Shown here: positions 27,509-36,627 of the stretch, in pieces
How the letters are laid out: each line of letters begins with the position of its first letter
Position numbering within the stretch: position 1 is the stretch's first letter
Origin: Colwellia sp. RSH04
GTDB lineage: Bacteria > Pseudomonadota > Gammaproteobacteria > Enterobacterales > Alteromonadaceae
Assembly (NCBI RefSeq): GCF_003545765.1
Contig: NZ_QXIO01000008.1
Span: 1-64,000, forward strand
Direction: 5' to 3'
Length of the DNA: 64,000 nucleotides
Made by a program: the position numbers and the translations under genes
Notes under the pieces: model-generated
What the model was told of the DNA's origin: nothing
Seen by the model: only the letters and a program-made list of their open reading frames with translations
Database searches by the model: none

Positions 27509-29032
27509 ATGGCCATCATTAAACAGCAAGATCTAATCGATAGTGTAGCGGATGCACTACAATATATTTCTTATTACCACCCATTGGATTTCATTCAAGC
27601 GTTAGAAAAGGCATATCATAAAGAGCAAAACACAGCGGCAAAAGATGCCATTGCTCAAATCCTTATTAACTCGCGTATGTCTGCCCATGGTAAACGCCCT
27701 ATCTGTCAAGATACCGGGATTGTAACTTGTTTCGTTAAAATTGGTATGGATGTTAAGTGGGACAAAACTGACATGACCGTTCAGCAAATGGTAGATGAAG
27801 GTACGCGTCGCGCCTATTTGAATCCAGATAACCCATTACGTGCTTCGATTGTTGCAGACCCTGCTGGAGCGCGTATAAATACAAAAGATAATACACCATC
27901 GGTTGTTCATATTGACTTAGTTGCTGGCAATGAAGTTGAAGTGATGATTGCTGCTAAAGGCGGCGGTAGTGAGAATAAATCGAAAATGGCAATGTTAAAC
28001 CCAAGCGATTCTATTGCTGATTGGGTTGTTAAAACCTTACCAAGCATGGGGGCAGGTTGGTGTCCACCTGGTATGTTAGGTATAGGTATTGGTGGTACTG
28101 CTGAAAAAGCAGGTGTTCTAGCTAAAGAAAGCTTAATGGATCCTGTTGATATACAAGAACTTATTGATAGAGGCCCACAAAATGCCGAGGAAGAGCTTCG
28201 ATTAGAAATCTTTGAGCGTGTAAATAAACTAGGTATTGGTGCTCAAGGTTTAGGTGGCTTAACGACGGTAGTTGATGTAAAGATTAACGCAGTGCCAACT
28301 CACGCAGCTTCTAAGCCTGTTGTAATGATCCCAAATTGTGCAGCAACACGTCATGTGCATTTTCATTTAAATGGCTCAGGCCCAGCTGATTTAACACCAC
28401 CTAAACTTGAAGATTGGCCAGAAATCACCTGGGAAGTCGGTGAAAATGTTCGTCGAGTTAATGTTGATGGTTTAACAAAAACTGATATTAGTGAATGGAA
28501 AACAGGTGAGACAGTACTGCTTAGTGGGACTATCCTTACGGGTAGAGATGCTGCCCATAAGCGCATACAAGATATGTTAGCTAATGGAGAAGATTTGCCT
28601 GTAGATTTTACAAATAAATTTATTTATTACGTAGGACCCGTTGACGCTATTGGTGATGAAGCAGTAGGCCCAGCAGGCCCAACAACAGCAACACGAATGG
28701 ATAAATTCTCAGATATGATGCTGTCTAAAACAGGTTTATTAGGCTCTATTGGTAAATCAGAGCGTGGTCCTGCGACGGTGGAAAACATTAAAGAACACAA
28801 CTCTGTGTATTTAATGGCGGTAGGTGGTGCTGCGTATTTAGTCTCTAAAGCAATTAAAAAAGCGAAAGTTGTTGCTTTCCCAGAATTGGGAATGGAAGCT
28901 ATCTATGAATTTGAAGTTGAAGATATGCCTGTTACCGTGGCTGTTGATAGTACGGGTGAATCAGCTCATGTCACAGGTCCTGCGATTTGGCAAGCAAAAA
29001 TAGAAGAGCTTGATAGTAAATTAAAGGGGTAA
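27509..29032 (+). CDS. fumA: Fumarate hydratase, class I (iron-sulfur)
   Basis: A 507-residue [4Fe-4S] enzyme for reversible hydration of fumarate to malate in the citric acid cycle. Cluster cysteines are visible in CQDTGIVTC (about residue 67), AGWCPPGM (about 188) and IPNCAATRH (about 280). The C-terminal beta domain (GRDAAHKRI, YYVGPVDA, GPTTATRM) is fused in one chain, as in FumA/FumB. A strong terminator follows. The symbol is given by family; fumB-like naming would be equally fair. Confidence 0.95.
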   Translation: MAIIKQQDLIDSVADALQYISYYHPLDFIQALEKAYHKEQNTAAKDAIAQILINSRMSAHGKRPICQDTGIVTCFVKIGMDVKWDKTDMTVQQMVDEGTRRAYLNPDNPLRASIVADPAGARINTKDNTPSVVHIDLVAGNEVEVMIAAKGGGSENKSKMAMLNPSDSIADWVVKTLPSMGAGWCPPGMLGIGIGGTAEKAGVLAKESLMDPVDIQELIDRGPQNAEEELRLEIFERVNKLGIGAQGLGGLTTVVDVKINAVPTHAASKPVVMIPNCAATRHVHFHLNGSGPADLTPPKLEDWPEITWEVGENVRRVNVDGLTKTDISEWKTGETVLLSGTILTGRDAAHKRIQDMLANGEDLPVDFTNKFIYYVGPVDAIGDEAVGPAGPTTATRMDKFSDMMLSKTGLLGSIGKSERGPATVENIKEHNSVYLMAVGGAAYLVSKAIKKAKVVAFPELGMEAIYEFEVEDMPVTVAVDSTGESAHVTGPAIWQAKIEELDSKLKG

Positions 29033-29064
29033 AAGCCAAGTTAAATTATTAAAGCTAGAGTTTT

Positions 29065-29096
29065 AAAACAGTGGGCATCTGCCCACTGTTTTTGTT
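29065..29096 (+). terminator. Terminator after fumarase
   Basis: Perfect 13-bp stem AAAACAGTGGGCA (29065-29077) with 29080-29092, two-base loop, T-rich tail. Confidence 0.93.
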
Positions 29097-29111
29097 TCAG
29101 CTCTACGATGC

Positions 29112-29152
29112 ACTATCTAGAAGAAGTGTTAATAACACTTCTTCTAGATAGT
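29112..29152. repeat. 41-base perfect palindrome
   Basis: Arms of 20 bases (29112-29131 and 29133-29152) around a single central base, starting ACTATCTAGAAGAAG. There is no T tract. It lies at the 3' end of a decayed solute-binding gene, 16 bases beyond the fumarase terminator. Confidence 0.85.
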
Positions 29153-29806
29153 TCTGATGTGCAAACCAAGCAGACTTGTTTCATAAACCAAGGTATAAAG
29201 GTATATTTTCAATATGAGAGTATGGTTGTTTAGTGAGTTTCATGGAAGGATCTACTTTAATAAAGCTTGCTTCATCAAAAATAGGAGGTGCAATAAGAAT
29301 ATCTAATCTTTGCTTTAAAATTAACCTAGCTATAACCTCTATACTTAGAAAATCAAATTTGTTCAGGTCTGAAGCTTCTTAAAACTTAGTAAAGTGTACA
29401 TATCCTCTTAACATACCTATACGTAACCCTTTCAGATCTTCCCAACTTGCAACTTTTTGAGTTTGATTATTATCGGCATAAAACCAGCCGATTGAGTTCT
29501 GATATTAGGTTGTAAAAACGATAAGTAGCGACTTCCTTCCTCGCTATAAAATAAATCATCAATAATGTCAGCTTTACCTGATTTTATCGCTTGCATACAA
29601 CGCGTCCAAGGGCATTCATATATTTCTAATGGTACATCTAACGCTTTAGCTATTTGTACTACTTTATTTTGATTTAGTTTATTTTGTTCGAAAAGTCTTG
29701 CATCGTGAGGTTGAACTGCAAAAATTAGTTTTTTAGGTAATGTGTCAGTAGCACTTACACAAAAAGTAACCAATAAAGGTAGTAAAAGTAACTTAGATAT
29801 ATACAT
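29153..29806 (-). pseudogene. Family 3 solute-binding protein, disrupted
   Basis: A periplasmic substrate-binding protein gene (SBP_bac_3, amino-acid type) that is broken. The first 124 codons are intact with a signal peptide (cleavage near VSATD) and typical LEIYECPWTRCMQAIKSGKADI. At about 29483 one T is missing from a T run; restoring it continues the protein as GFYADNNQTQKVASWEDLKG. Two further in-frame stops follow, TAA at 29379-29381 and TGA at 29181-29183, with family-like sequence between and after them (LNKFDFLSIEVIARLILK). The summed length of about 220-230 codons fits the family. Expression as a truncated 124-residue peptide is unlikely to be useful. Confidence 0.88.
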
Positions 29807-29932
29807 AGTTTAAATCGTTTTAAGCCTACAAAAGAAAGCAACAGCCAACACCTATTGAAGCAGAAATTATAACTAATTTAGTTAATTATGTTGCCTGTAT
29901 TTTGTAAGTCAATTGCAACTTATAAAATACTT

Positions 29933-30862
29933 CTATGTTTTAATATTGGCGGTATCTTTTAACCACTGGGTGAATTTTTTTACCGGTGTATAATCAAGTT
30001 TATCATTGGGCGTGACTAAATAATAAGCGTGGTCAGTAGTTAATGGTGTACAGCAAACTTCTACTAGTTCTCCTCGTTCAAGCTCACTTTCGATCAAAAA
30101 CTTTGGTAATAAAGCAATCCCTAAACCTGCAATAGCCGCGTTTGTTGCGATAGAAAATTGCTCAAAATGCATGCCTTGTTGGGCTGAAATATTAATATTA
30201 TGACTAGCAAACCATTGCTGCCAAGCATCTGGCCTTGTGGAAATATGCAGCAAAGGTTGCTCAGCCAAGCTGGCGATAAAGTTATGTTTATTTTCAGGGC
30301 TGCAATCTTTTTGCTTTATTTTAATCAGAAATTCAGGTGCGCAAACAGCGACCGATTCTTCTGCCATTAAAAAAGTTGAATTTGCCTGAGACCAATCGCC
30401 TTGACCAAAATGAATAGCGCAGTGTACATCCTCAAGAGAAAAATCAAACTGAGTAAGCTTACTTACGGTATTAATCGTTATTTGAGGGTTTTTCGATAGA
30501 AAGTCAGCTAGTCTTGGCATTAACCATCGGGAGCCAAACATCGGAAGAATGGCTATATTCAATACTCCTCCTGTTGGGTTAGTCATGATATTAAGCGTCG
30601 CGGAGCGAATATTACTTAAAGCGCTATGTATGTCCTTAGCGTAGTTTTTTCCTATTTCAGTTAATCGAATGTTTTGTTTATTACGGTGAAATAGCGTCAC
30701 GTTCAATTGTGCTTCTAATGCATTAACTTGTCGGCTAATTGCGCCTTGAGTTAAGGAAAGCTCTTTCGCTGCTAAGGTAAAACTACCCGTTCGTGCTGCA
30801 GCATCAAATGCAGCAAGCATGCTGGTGCTTGGGAGTAATTTCTTTGATTGGGGTGACTTCAT
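29933..30862 (-). CDS. LysR-family transcriptional regulator (GcvA-like)
   Basis: A 309-residue regulator with an N-terminal winged helix-turn-helix (about 10-70, AARTGSFTLAAKELSLTQGA) and a C-terminal effector-binding domain of the GcvA type. Regulators of this subgroup often control amino acid metabolism. It is divergent from the KamA-family gene, with 275 bases between the starts, so it most likely controls that gene and itself from this intergenic region. The effector cannot be read from sequence. Confidence 0.9.
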   Translation of the reverse strand: MKSPQSKKLLPSTSMLAAFDAAARTGSFTLAAKELSLTQGAISRQVNALEAQLNVTLFHRNKQNIRLTEIGKNYAKDIHSALSNIRSATLNIMTNPTGGVLNIAILPMFGSRWLMPRLADFLSKNPQITINTVSKLTQFDFSLEDVHCAIHFGQGDWSQANSTFLMAEESVAVCAPEFLIKIKQKDCSPENKHNFIASLAEQPLLHISTRPDAWQQWFASHNINISAQQGMHFEQFSIATNAAIAGLGIALLPKFLIESELERGELVEVCCTPLTTDHAYYLVTPNDKLDYTPVKKFTQWLKDTANIKT

Positions 30863-31137
30863 TTTTATACCAAACCGACAAGTTAGCTATTACCAAAAAT
30901 CATGAGTTGATGAGGTAATATCGTTTGAATGTATCATCAAACTAACGAAGAATATAGCGTATTAGTGAAATTAACTCCTTATTCTAATTAAGCTTGCTCA
31001 ATAATTACAGCCCGTTAAGTGTTTTTTGACGTTATGTTTGATGGTTTTGATAATTAATTCGTTATTTGCTAATTAAAAAGAATAGGCCTTAAGTATGAGT
31101 TGTTGTAATACCATATAAAATATCAGGAGAAAACAGA

Positions 31138-32805
31138 ATGTCTAGTTCAGTCTCAACTACCAAAGAGCAAATAAATGTTGCTCAGGTTGACCCTAAGTCG
31201 TTAGAAAATACTAGCGCTTGTGAATCTAGCGGTGCATTACATAAGCGTGCACAAGTGATTAACGATGTAAGTATTGATGATGTTGAAGATATGATGGGCG
31301 TTTATCATTATAGCGAGGAAACACGAGAAATAATTAAAGCCGAAAATTTGTTGCCAACAGGGCTGTTAAGTCGTTTGCATGCTTCATATCCACAACATTC
31401 AGGATTGTTGGATAAAGAAGCACATATGTTCAATGAAAAAGATCAATATACAGGACTGTCAGGCTTTCGCCGTGTTACAGAGATACTTGAAGCGAACAAT
31501 ATTGATATTGGTGATATAGAAGAACGTGAGCTTTTTGTTGAGGTTTATCGATTTTTAGCAACTAAACACAGCTTAAACAGTATTGACTGGACAAACTTTT
31601 ATGAAGATTCAGTATTTCAACTGGTGATGCCTCAACCTAATATGATTAACAAAGCAACGGTCGATGAATATTTAGGCTCAACTATTGAAGAGAAAAAGAA
31701 AATTGTTGCTGATTATCAAGAGAAAACAAGCCCGCATGATGGTAATCAACAGCTGAATAAGCCTTGGTTTGAAAATGAACAAGGTGAGATCGAATTTTTA
31801 GATGGTAGCCAACATAAATACCCGCAATGCCAGTTGATCTTCGATAAAACAACCCAAAACTGTTTTTCATTTTGTACGTATTGTTTTCGTCATGCACAAG
31901 TTCGTGGTGATGAAGATATGTTTATTCAAAAAGAAATAGATCAGATCCACCGTTATTTAAAAGTACATAAAGAAGTCACCGATATGCTGATTACAGGTGG
32001 TGACGGTGGTTACATGCCAGCAAGTCGTTTTGATCAATATGTAACCCCACTAATGGAAGATCGTGAGTTATTACATATTAAGACGGTAAGGCTAGCGACA
32101 CGTGCGTTAACTTTCCAGCCAGAGATGATTTTGAGCCATAAGTACGACAAAATGTTAGCCGTTTTTGATAAATTACATGAAAATGGTATTCAGTTAGCGT
32201 GGATGGCGCATTTTTCAACACCTCGCGAATTACTAAACCCAACAACAATAGCAGCCATTCGTCGTCTGCAACGCCACGGCGTTGTAATTCGCAGCCAAAG
32301 CCCGATGATGAATCATATTAGTTTGTTTGAGCACAAAGATGGTTCTATAGATATTGATCGAAGTGCACAAAACTGGATCGATTTATCAAATATACTAGCA
32401 ACTATGTTAATCAGTTTTCATTCTATGTATTGTGCTCGCCCCACGGGAGAGCATCATTATTTTACTGCACCCTTAAGTGATGTTAGTAAAATCTTTGATA
32501 AAATATATCGAGAACTGCCTTCTATTAATCGTCCGTCTCGACATTTATCAATGACAACATCAGCTGGTAAAATATCCATTATGGGGGAGTGTGAAGTTGG
32601 TGGAGAGCGAGCATTTGCCTTAATGTTTACGGAAGGTCGTAATATGAAATGGCTTGATAAAGTCTTTTTAGCGAAGTATGACGAAATAACGAATGACGTA
32701 AAATTACTTAAACCATTTGATACGGACAAATTCTTTTTTGAGGATGAATTAGAAACGATTGAGCACGATTTAGCTGAAGCATTAAGTAAGCGATTGACGT
32801 CTTAA
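31138..32805 (+). CDS. KamA-family radical SAM aminomutase
   Basis: A 555-residue radical SAM enzyme of the lysine 2,3-aminomutase family. The iron-sulfur motif C242-x3-C246-x2-C249 (CFSFCTYC) and a C-terminal lysine, K478 in TTSAGKIS, placed like the PLP-binding lysine, are present. It is longer than KamA (about 415 residues) and EpmB (about 340), with an extra N-terminal region of about 130 residues. The likely product is a beta-amino acid, perhaps beta-lysine or a relative, but the substrate is not established. An AGGAG Shine-Dalgarno precedes the ATG, and a divergent LysR gene is adjacent. Confidence 0.85.
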   Translation: MSSSVSTTKEQINVAQVDPKSLENTSACESSGALHKRAQVINDVSIDDVEDMMGVYHYSEETREIIKAENLLPTGLLSRLHASYPQHSGLLDKEAHMFNEKDQYTGLSGFRRVTEILEANNIDIGDIEERELFVEVYRFLATKHSLNSIDWTNFYEDSVFQLVMPQPNMINKATVDEYLGSTIEEKKKIVADYQEKTSPHDGNQQLNKPWFENEQGEIEFLDGSQHKYPQCQLIFDKTTQNCFSFCTYCFRHAQVRGDEDMFIQKEIDQIHRYLKVHKEVTDMLITGGDGGYMPASRFDQYVTPLMEDRELLHIKTVRLATRALTFQPEMILSHKYDKMLAVFDKLHENGIQLAWMAHFSTPRELLNPTTIAAIRRLQRHGVVIRSQSPMMNHISLFEHKDGSIDIDRSAQNWIDLSNILATMLISFHSMYCARPTGEHHYFTAPLSDVSKIFDKIYRELPSINRPSRHLSMTTSAGKISIMGECEVGGERAFALMFTEGRNMKWLDKVFLAKYDEITNDVKLLKPFDTDKFFFEDELETIEHDLAEALSKRLTS

Positions 32806-32833
32806 CTTATAATGTTTTTTTGAAAAATCTTTC

Positions 32834-32869
32834 ACATATAAAGCCAACATTTATGTTGGCTTTATATGT
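32834..32869. terminator. Hairpin after KamA-family gene
   Basis: Perfect 17-bp stem (32834-32850 with 32853-32869) with a 2-base loop, containing AAAGCCAACAT. No T run follows; likely a transcript end or stabiliser. Confidence 0.7.
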
Positions 32870-32956
32870 ATGGATTATGGTTAAGTTGAAGCAAGCGCAT
32901 ATCTCATGTATTGTATGCAAAAAATAATAATAATAAATTAACAAGGGAGTTTTGAT

Positions 32957-33214
32957 ATGTTGTCGTGGATATTTACGCTAACCGGTCTGGCAATATCATT
33001 CATTTTTACTAATCTTGATTCGTCTTCATTTATTGAAGCATTGCTTTGTCCGATAATCTTTGCCGTATTTTTAATCTTAGCGTTAATAAAATTAAAAAAC
33101 TCATCTCACTCTGAGAGATATGTAGCGGACAGTGCTTCTTCAAATACTTCTCATTCTTCATCTATGGATTCTTGGAGTATTTCAAGTGGAGACTCTTCTG
33201 TAGGTGGCGAATAA
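32957..33214 (+). CDS. Small membrane protein with Ser-rich tail
   Basis: An 85-residue protein not assigned to any family. Two hydrophobic helices (about residues 3-18 and 27-45) precede a short basic hinge (IKLKNSSHSER) and a tail of about 30 residues made mostly of Ser, Asp and Gly, ending SSGDSSVGGE. The tail is probably cytoplasmic or extended. An AAGGGAG Shine-Dalgarno lies just before the ATG, which supports translation. Downstream is a strong terminator at 33290. Function unknown. Confidence 0.6.
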   Translation: MLSWIFTLTGLAISFIFTNLDSSSFIEALLCPIIFAVFLILALIKLKNSSHSERYVADSASSNTSHSSSMDSWSISSGDSSVGGE

Positions 33215-33289
33215 CCATTACTATTCACTTCACTCTACTTCACATTGTGTTCGTCAAGTAAACTATCAAAAACTTATTTGATACCACGC

Positions 33290-33322
33290 AATAAAACAGT
33301 CTACGGGCTGTTTTATTTTTTT
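33290..33322 (+). terminator. Terminator after small membrane protein gene
   Basis: Perfect 10-bp stem AATAAAACAG (33290-33299) with 33308-33317, followed by T6. Confidence 0.88.
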
Positions 33323-33388
33323 CTGTTTTTATCGTATTTTTTCATTATATTTTCTCCTTGAATTCTCTCCTTAATTAAAGGGCATCTA

Positions 33389-33607
33389 ATGAAATACCCA
33401 GATTTTTACCATCAAATACCAACAATACAATTGCAAGACGATTTAGCTGCGTTTTTAGGTGCTTTCGAGCAAGGCATTGTCGAGTTTAGTTATCTTGATA
33501 GTGTTAAAGCCGCTGGGCATTCGTGTCCTACGGTTTTAGGTGCTTACTTAATGACACTGCAAGGGGCAAAAGCTTTATATCAGAACGAATTAGCAAAACG
33601 TGGTTAA
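33389..33607 (+). pseudogene. FmdE-like domain protein, truncated after 72 residues
   Basis: The 72 residues match the start of FmdE-type proteins (formylmethanofuran dehydrogenase subunit E-like domain, normally about 190 residues): IPTIQLQDDLAAFLGAFE and the Cys-His motif AGHSCPTV are clear. The reading frame ends in TAA directly after AKRG, where homologues continue for over 100 residues, and nothing in the next 95 bases resembles the missing part. It is most likely a 5' remnant whose 3' part was deleted, although a small expressed protein cannot be excluded because its upstream signals are intact. Confidence 0.6.
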
Positions 33608-33701
33608 AGTTGTAGAAAATATCAAAACCCTAGTGACTGTTCAGCAGTGTTAGTGCTTAGTTGCATTAGTGTTTAGTTATAATAGCTTTAAATGTTGTTA
33701 G

Positions 33702-34343
33702 TTAAGTGCTTTGAATATGCTTTAAAAATGATAGCAGCTCGAATAAGTCCGTTACAGCGATGTCTGCCTGGTTACTATAAGGAAGTTCTCTATCAAATGT
33801 TACTAGGCAAGATGCCATCTGTGCATTTTTTGCTGCTTGTATGTCATAGAGATAATCACCAACATACAGTAAGTTGTTGGTAGGTATTTGCCATAATTTT
33901 GCTAGGTAGAGTAAAGCCTCTGGATCTGGTTTTGCGCTAAACTGCTCTCGTGTAATCACTTCTGAAATATCTATTTTGTTATGAGTTATTTTGAATGAAG
34001 CAGCCTGACTGCAATTTCTGGTGACAATGGCACAAGGTAATTCTTGCTGTTTGATATAGGTAATTAATTCGTAACAGCTAGGTAAAGCAAAGGAGGTTTT
34101 CGCATCAGCCATTTCAAAATTAACTAATGTTTGCATAGCTTGCTGTCTTTTATTTTCTGGCATTTCGTTGATAAAGCTTAATACGTCTTCATCGACAGGG
34201 CAGTTAACGGCTTGTCTAATTTTTCTGAAATCTAGCGAAGATGACACTAAGGTGTTATCAAGATCAAAAATAATCCCTTTTAAAGGTTTTAATAAGTTTT
34301 GCGCGTTAATAATAGGTGTTTTTGAATGGTTGTTCAGTTTCAT
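33702..34343 (-). CDS. HAD-family hydrolase (phosphoglycolate phosphatase-like)
   Basis: A 213-residue haloacid dehalogenase-type phosphatase. Motif I is FDLDNTLV (about residues 26-33, nucleophile Asp), motif II lies in CAIVTRN, motif III is the lysine in SAKPDPEAL, and motif IV is VGDYLYDI. A helical cap sits between motifs I and II. The usual substrates are small phosphate esters such as phosphoglycolate; the true one is unknown. It is read leftward, 75 bases downstream of the next gene, and may be co-transcribed with it. Confidence 0.88.
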   Translation of the reverse strand: MKLNNHSKTPIINAQNLLKPLKGIIFDLDNTLVSSSLDFRKIRQAVNCPVDEDVLSFINEMPENKRQQAMQTLVNFEMADAKTSFALPSCYELITYIKQQELPCAIVTRNCSQAASFKITHNKIDISEVITREQFSAKPDPEALLYLAKLWQIPTNNLLYVGDYLYDIQAAKNAQMASCLVTFDRELPYSNQADIAVTDLFELLSFLKHIQST

Positions 34344-34418
34344 TAATGCTTCCTGTACCTATGTTTCTTGTGCTTAAGCCTTTAAAAGCTAGTTCATATG
34401 TTAACTTTGATGTCTACT

Positions 34419-34910
34419 TTATTCGCAAACCTTTTTCATTAAACGTAATACCGCAGGAGAATCTTCAATTAATAACAATCCTTGTTCAAATTGATACTGA
34501 CTCGCTGAGGTCATTTGTCCTGTGATCAACACAAAGACCTCTGTATTATATTTGTTTTTAAAATATCCTGCTCGATAACCAGCCATTGATGTACCCGCTG
34601 TTCTTAATGAGAGAGGATAACCTGATGTTGATGTATAACTTGCTACTCTTAAGCAGGCATGTTCTGTATTAAATGATTTAGAGAAGCCGCCTGCATATAC
34701 TGTTAATTCATTATTTTTTAGAGTAATGCTATTTTTATACGAGCCATAAACAATAAAGCAAACAATGAAAATAGCGCCTAGAAGGCTGGCCAATGCAAAA
34801 GGTTTATCACGCACTTTTTTAACTAGCATTAATGTCATCAAGATAAGAACGATGACAATTAAAGGCCATAGTTCTTTAAGTGGTAAATAAACATTAATAT
34901 CAGCTTCCAT
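34419..34910 (-). CDS. Membrane protein with PH-like domain, unknown function
   Basis: A 163-residue protein with two membrane helices (about 12-30 and 38-58) and a C-terminal soluble domain of about 100 residues built from strands, resembling bacterial PH-like domains (ITLKNNELTVYAGG, YNTEVFVLITG). No catalytic motif is seen. The family assignment is tentative. It lies between the metallo-beta-lactamase-fold gene and the HAD gene, all leftward, but gap sizes do not prove an operon. Confidence 0.6.
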   Translation of the reverse strand: MEADINVYLPLKELWPLIVIVLILMTLMLVKKVRDKPFALASLLGAIFIVCFIVYGSYKNSITLKNNELTVYAGGFSKSFNTEHACLRVASYTSTSGYPLSLRTAGTSMAGYRAGYFKNKYNTEVFVLITGQMTSASQYQFEQGLLLIEDSPAVLRLMKKVCE

Positions 34911-35068
34911 AAAAGTCCTTTTACTATGGGGTAATTACACGGTTACTTTCAACACGAGCAGCATTAGTGTTCTATTATTCTGAACAATCAAAACTGCGTT
35001 TTGCTTTGCTATTGATTAAAATAGCGCATTGCTGAAAATATCAACAAAGGTCAACACACTCTAGTGTT

Positions 35069-36028
35069 TTAATGGCGGTGAGTTTCTTCATTATGAGTAT
35101 GACTAGTCGTTTGTTGATTCGTTTTCGTCATCGATAATCCCTTAACCATTTGTCGAGTCATACGTTCTGTTGTAATGAAGCCCCAATTCCATTTGTCATG
35201 GTATTTTTTTAATGGGTTCAACGCCACAATGTCTTCTTCTGTTTGCCCTTTTGATATTAACTTTTCTATGATGTTTTTGGCATCTTTAAGCATGCTAATA
35301 GATGCTTGAACATCTGCCTTAGTTGCTAGTGGTCCATGGCCAGGAATAATTTTAGTTTTGTCATTACTTAATGACAGTATTTTTTGTTGTGCAGCGATAT
35401 AGCCATTGATACTACCGCCACTATTAATATCTATATATGGGAACATACCATTAAACAATGTATCACCGGTGTGAATTACATTTGAAGAAGTAAAATGGAT
35501 TACAGCATCGCCATCGGTGTGAGCATGAGCAACATGAAAGATATGTGCATCTTCATTATTTAAATGAAAATTCATTTCATTGGAAAAAGTAATCACAGGT
35601 AATGCTGCTTTTGGAGCTGGCTCCATACCATCTTTGCCTTTAACGCCTTTAGTTAATAAATGTTCACGTAAATTTTTATGAGCAACAATATGCGCACCTG
35701 AATTCGCTAACGCTTCATTATTACCGGTATGATCACCGTGTACGTGTGTGTTTATGAGGAAATCAACCGGTTTGTCAGTAATGCTTTTAATAGCTGTATT
35801 CATTATGTCGAGCATAGGCGGCATAGAGTCATCGATTAATATGACGCCATCATCTCCCACCGAAAGGCCAAGGTTACCACCAGTAAAACCACCTACACCT
35901 ATTAGCATATGTAAGCCAGGAGCAACCTCAGTCGTTGAAAAACTTAATTTACTATTTTCTTGTGCTAATAAGTGGGTAGAGCTTAGTGCTAATATACTTA
36001 CTAGCCCGAGCGTTTTAAATGTGAACAT
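35069..36028 (-). CDS. Secreted metallo-beta-lactamase-fold hydrolase
   Basis: A 319-residue exported zinc hydrolase (signal peptide cleaved near LLAQ, about residue 22). The metal ligands are THVHGDHTGN (about residues 96-105), a further histidine in HVAHAHTDGD, the aspartate in IHTGDTLF and the histidine in IIPGHGP. It belongs to the group of MBL-fold periplasmic enzymes that includes beta-lactamase-like, quinoprotein-relay and lactonase-like members; substrate unknown. The last 15 residues are His and Thr rich (SHTHNEETHRH), a possible extra metal-binding tail. It is divergent from the HxlR regulator at 36280. Confidence 0.9.
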   Translation of the reverse strand: MFTFKTLGLVSILALSSTHLLAQENSKLSFSTTEVAPGLHMLIGVGGFTGGNLGLSVGDDGVILIDDSMPPMLDIMNTAIKSITDKPVDFLINTHVHGDHTGNNEALANSGAHIVAHKNLREHLLTKGVKGKDGMEPAPKAALPVITFSNEMNFHLNNEDAHIFHVAHAHTDGDAVIHFTSSNVIHTGDTLFNGMFPYIDINSGGSINGYIAAQQKILSLSNDKTKIIPGHGPLATKADVQASISMLKDAKNIIEKLISKGQTEEDIVALNPLKKYHDKWNWGFITTERMTRQMVKGLSMTKTNQQTTSHTHNEETHRH

Positions 36029-36279
36029 GGTTAATCCTTAGTTGTTTTGTTAATCGTTATTTATTCAAGCCAATTACTACTAACTATACGGTTAAAAATC
36101 ATAAAATTACTGTTTATTTACTATGCTTTAAATCAGTATCTTTCACAAATCAAATTTCGTTATCTGCTGTAATTGAATTACTAGCATTGTTTGTTTTTAG
36201 TTGAGGCTATTGATCTGCTTGCTACAAATAATGTAGCATTGGGTTGAATGACTTATGTGTTTAAAAGGGCGCATCCATT

Positions 36280-36627
36280 ATGAGTATTCCTTTACCAGGT
36301 AAACAAGTTAGAGGCTCTAAAACGGGCAAGCCAATTATGGCATTGCTAGATTTAATTGGCCGCACTTGGTCATTAGGTCTTGTTTGGCATTTACGAGAAG
36401 GCCCCGCAACATTTCGCGAGCTTCAACATCGTTGTGAAAAAATTTCTCCCACTTTACTAAATACGCGCCTTAAAGAGCTGAAAGCATTAAATATTATTTC
36501 CATTGCAGAGGGTGGCTATCAATTAACCGTGCAAGGACAAAGCCTCATTGAAATTATTTTGCCATTAGGGCAGTGGTCAATTCAGTGGGCTAATGAATTA
36601 CAGGAAAAGACTGATGAACTTAACTAA
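36280..36627 (+). CDS. HxlR-family transcriptional regulator
   Basis: A 115-residue winged helix regulator of the HxlR/MarR-like type: the DNA-binding helices are around residues 38-75 (GPATFRELQHRCEKISPTLL) and the wing follows. Members often sense aldehydes, quinones or oxidants; a single cysteine at about residue 51 could act as such a sensor. Its stop lies inside the nudC reading frame. The divergent MBL-fold gene, 251 bases away, is a plausible target. Confidence 0.88.
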   Translation: MSIPLPGKQVRGSKTGKPIMALLDLIGRTWSLGLVWHLREGPATFRELQHRCEKISPTLLNTRLKELKALNIISIAEGGYQLTVQGQSLIEIILPLGQWSIQWANELQEKTDELN

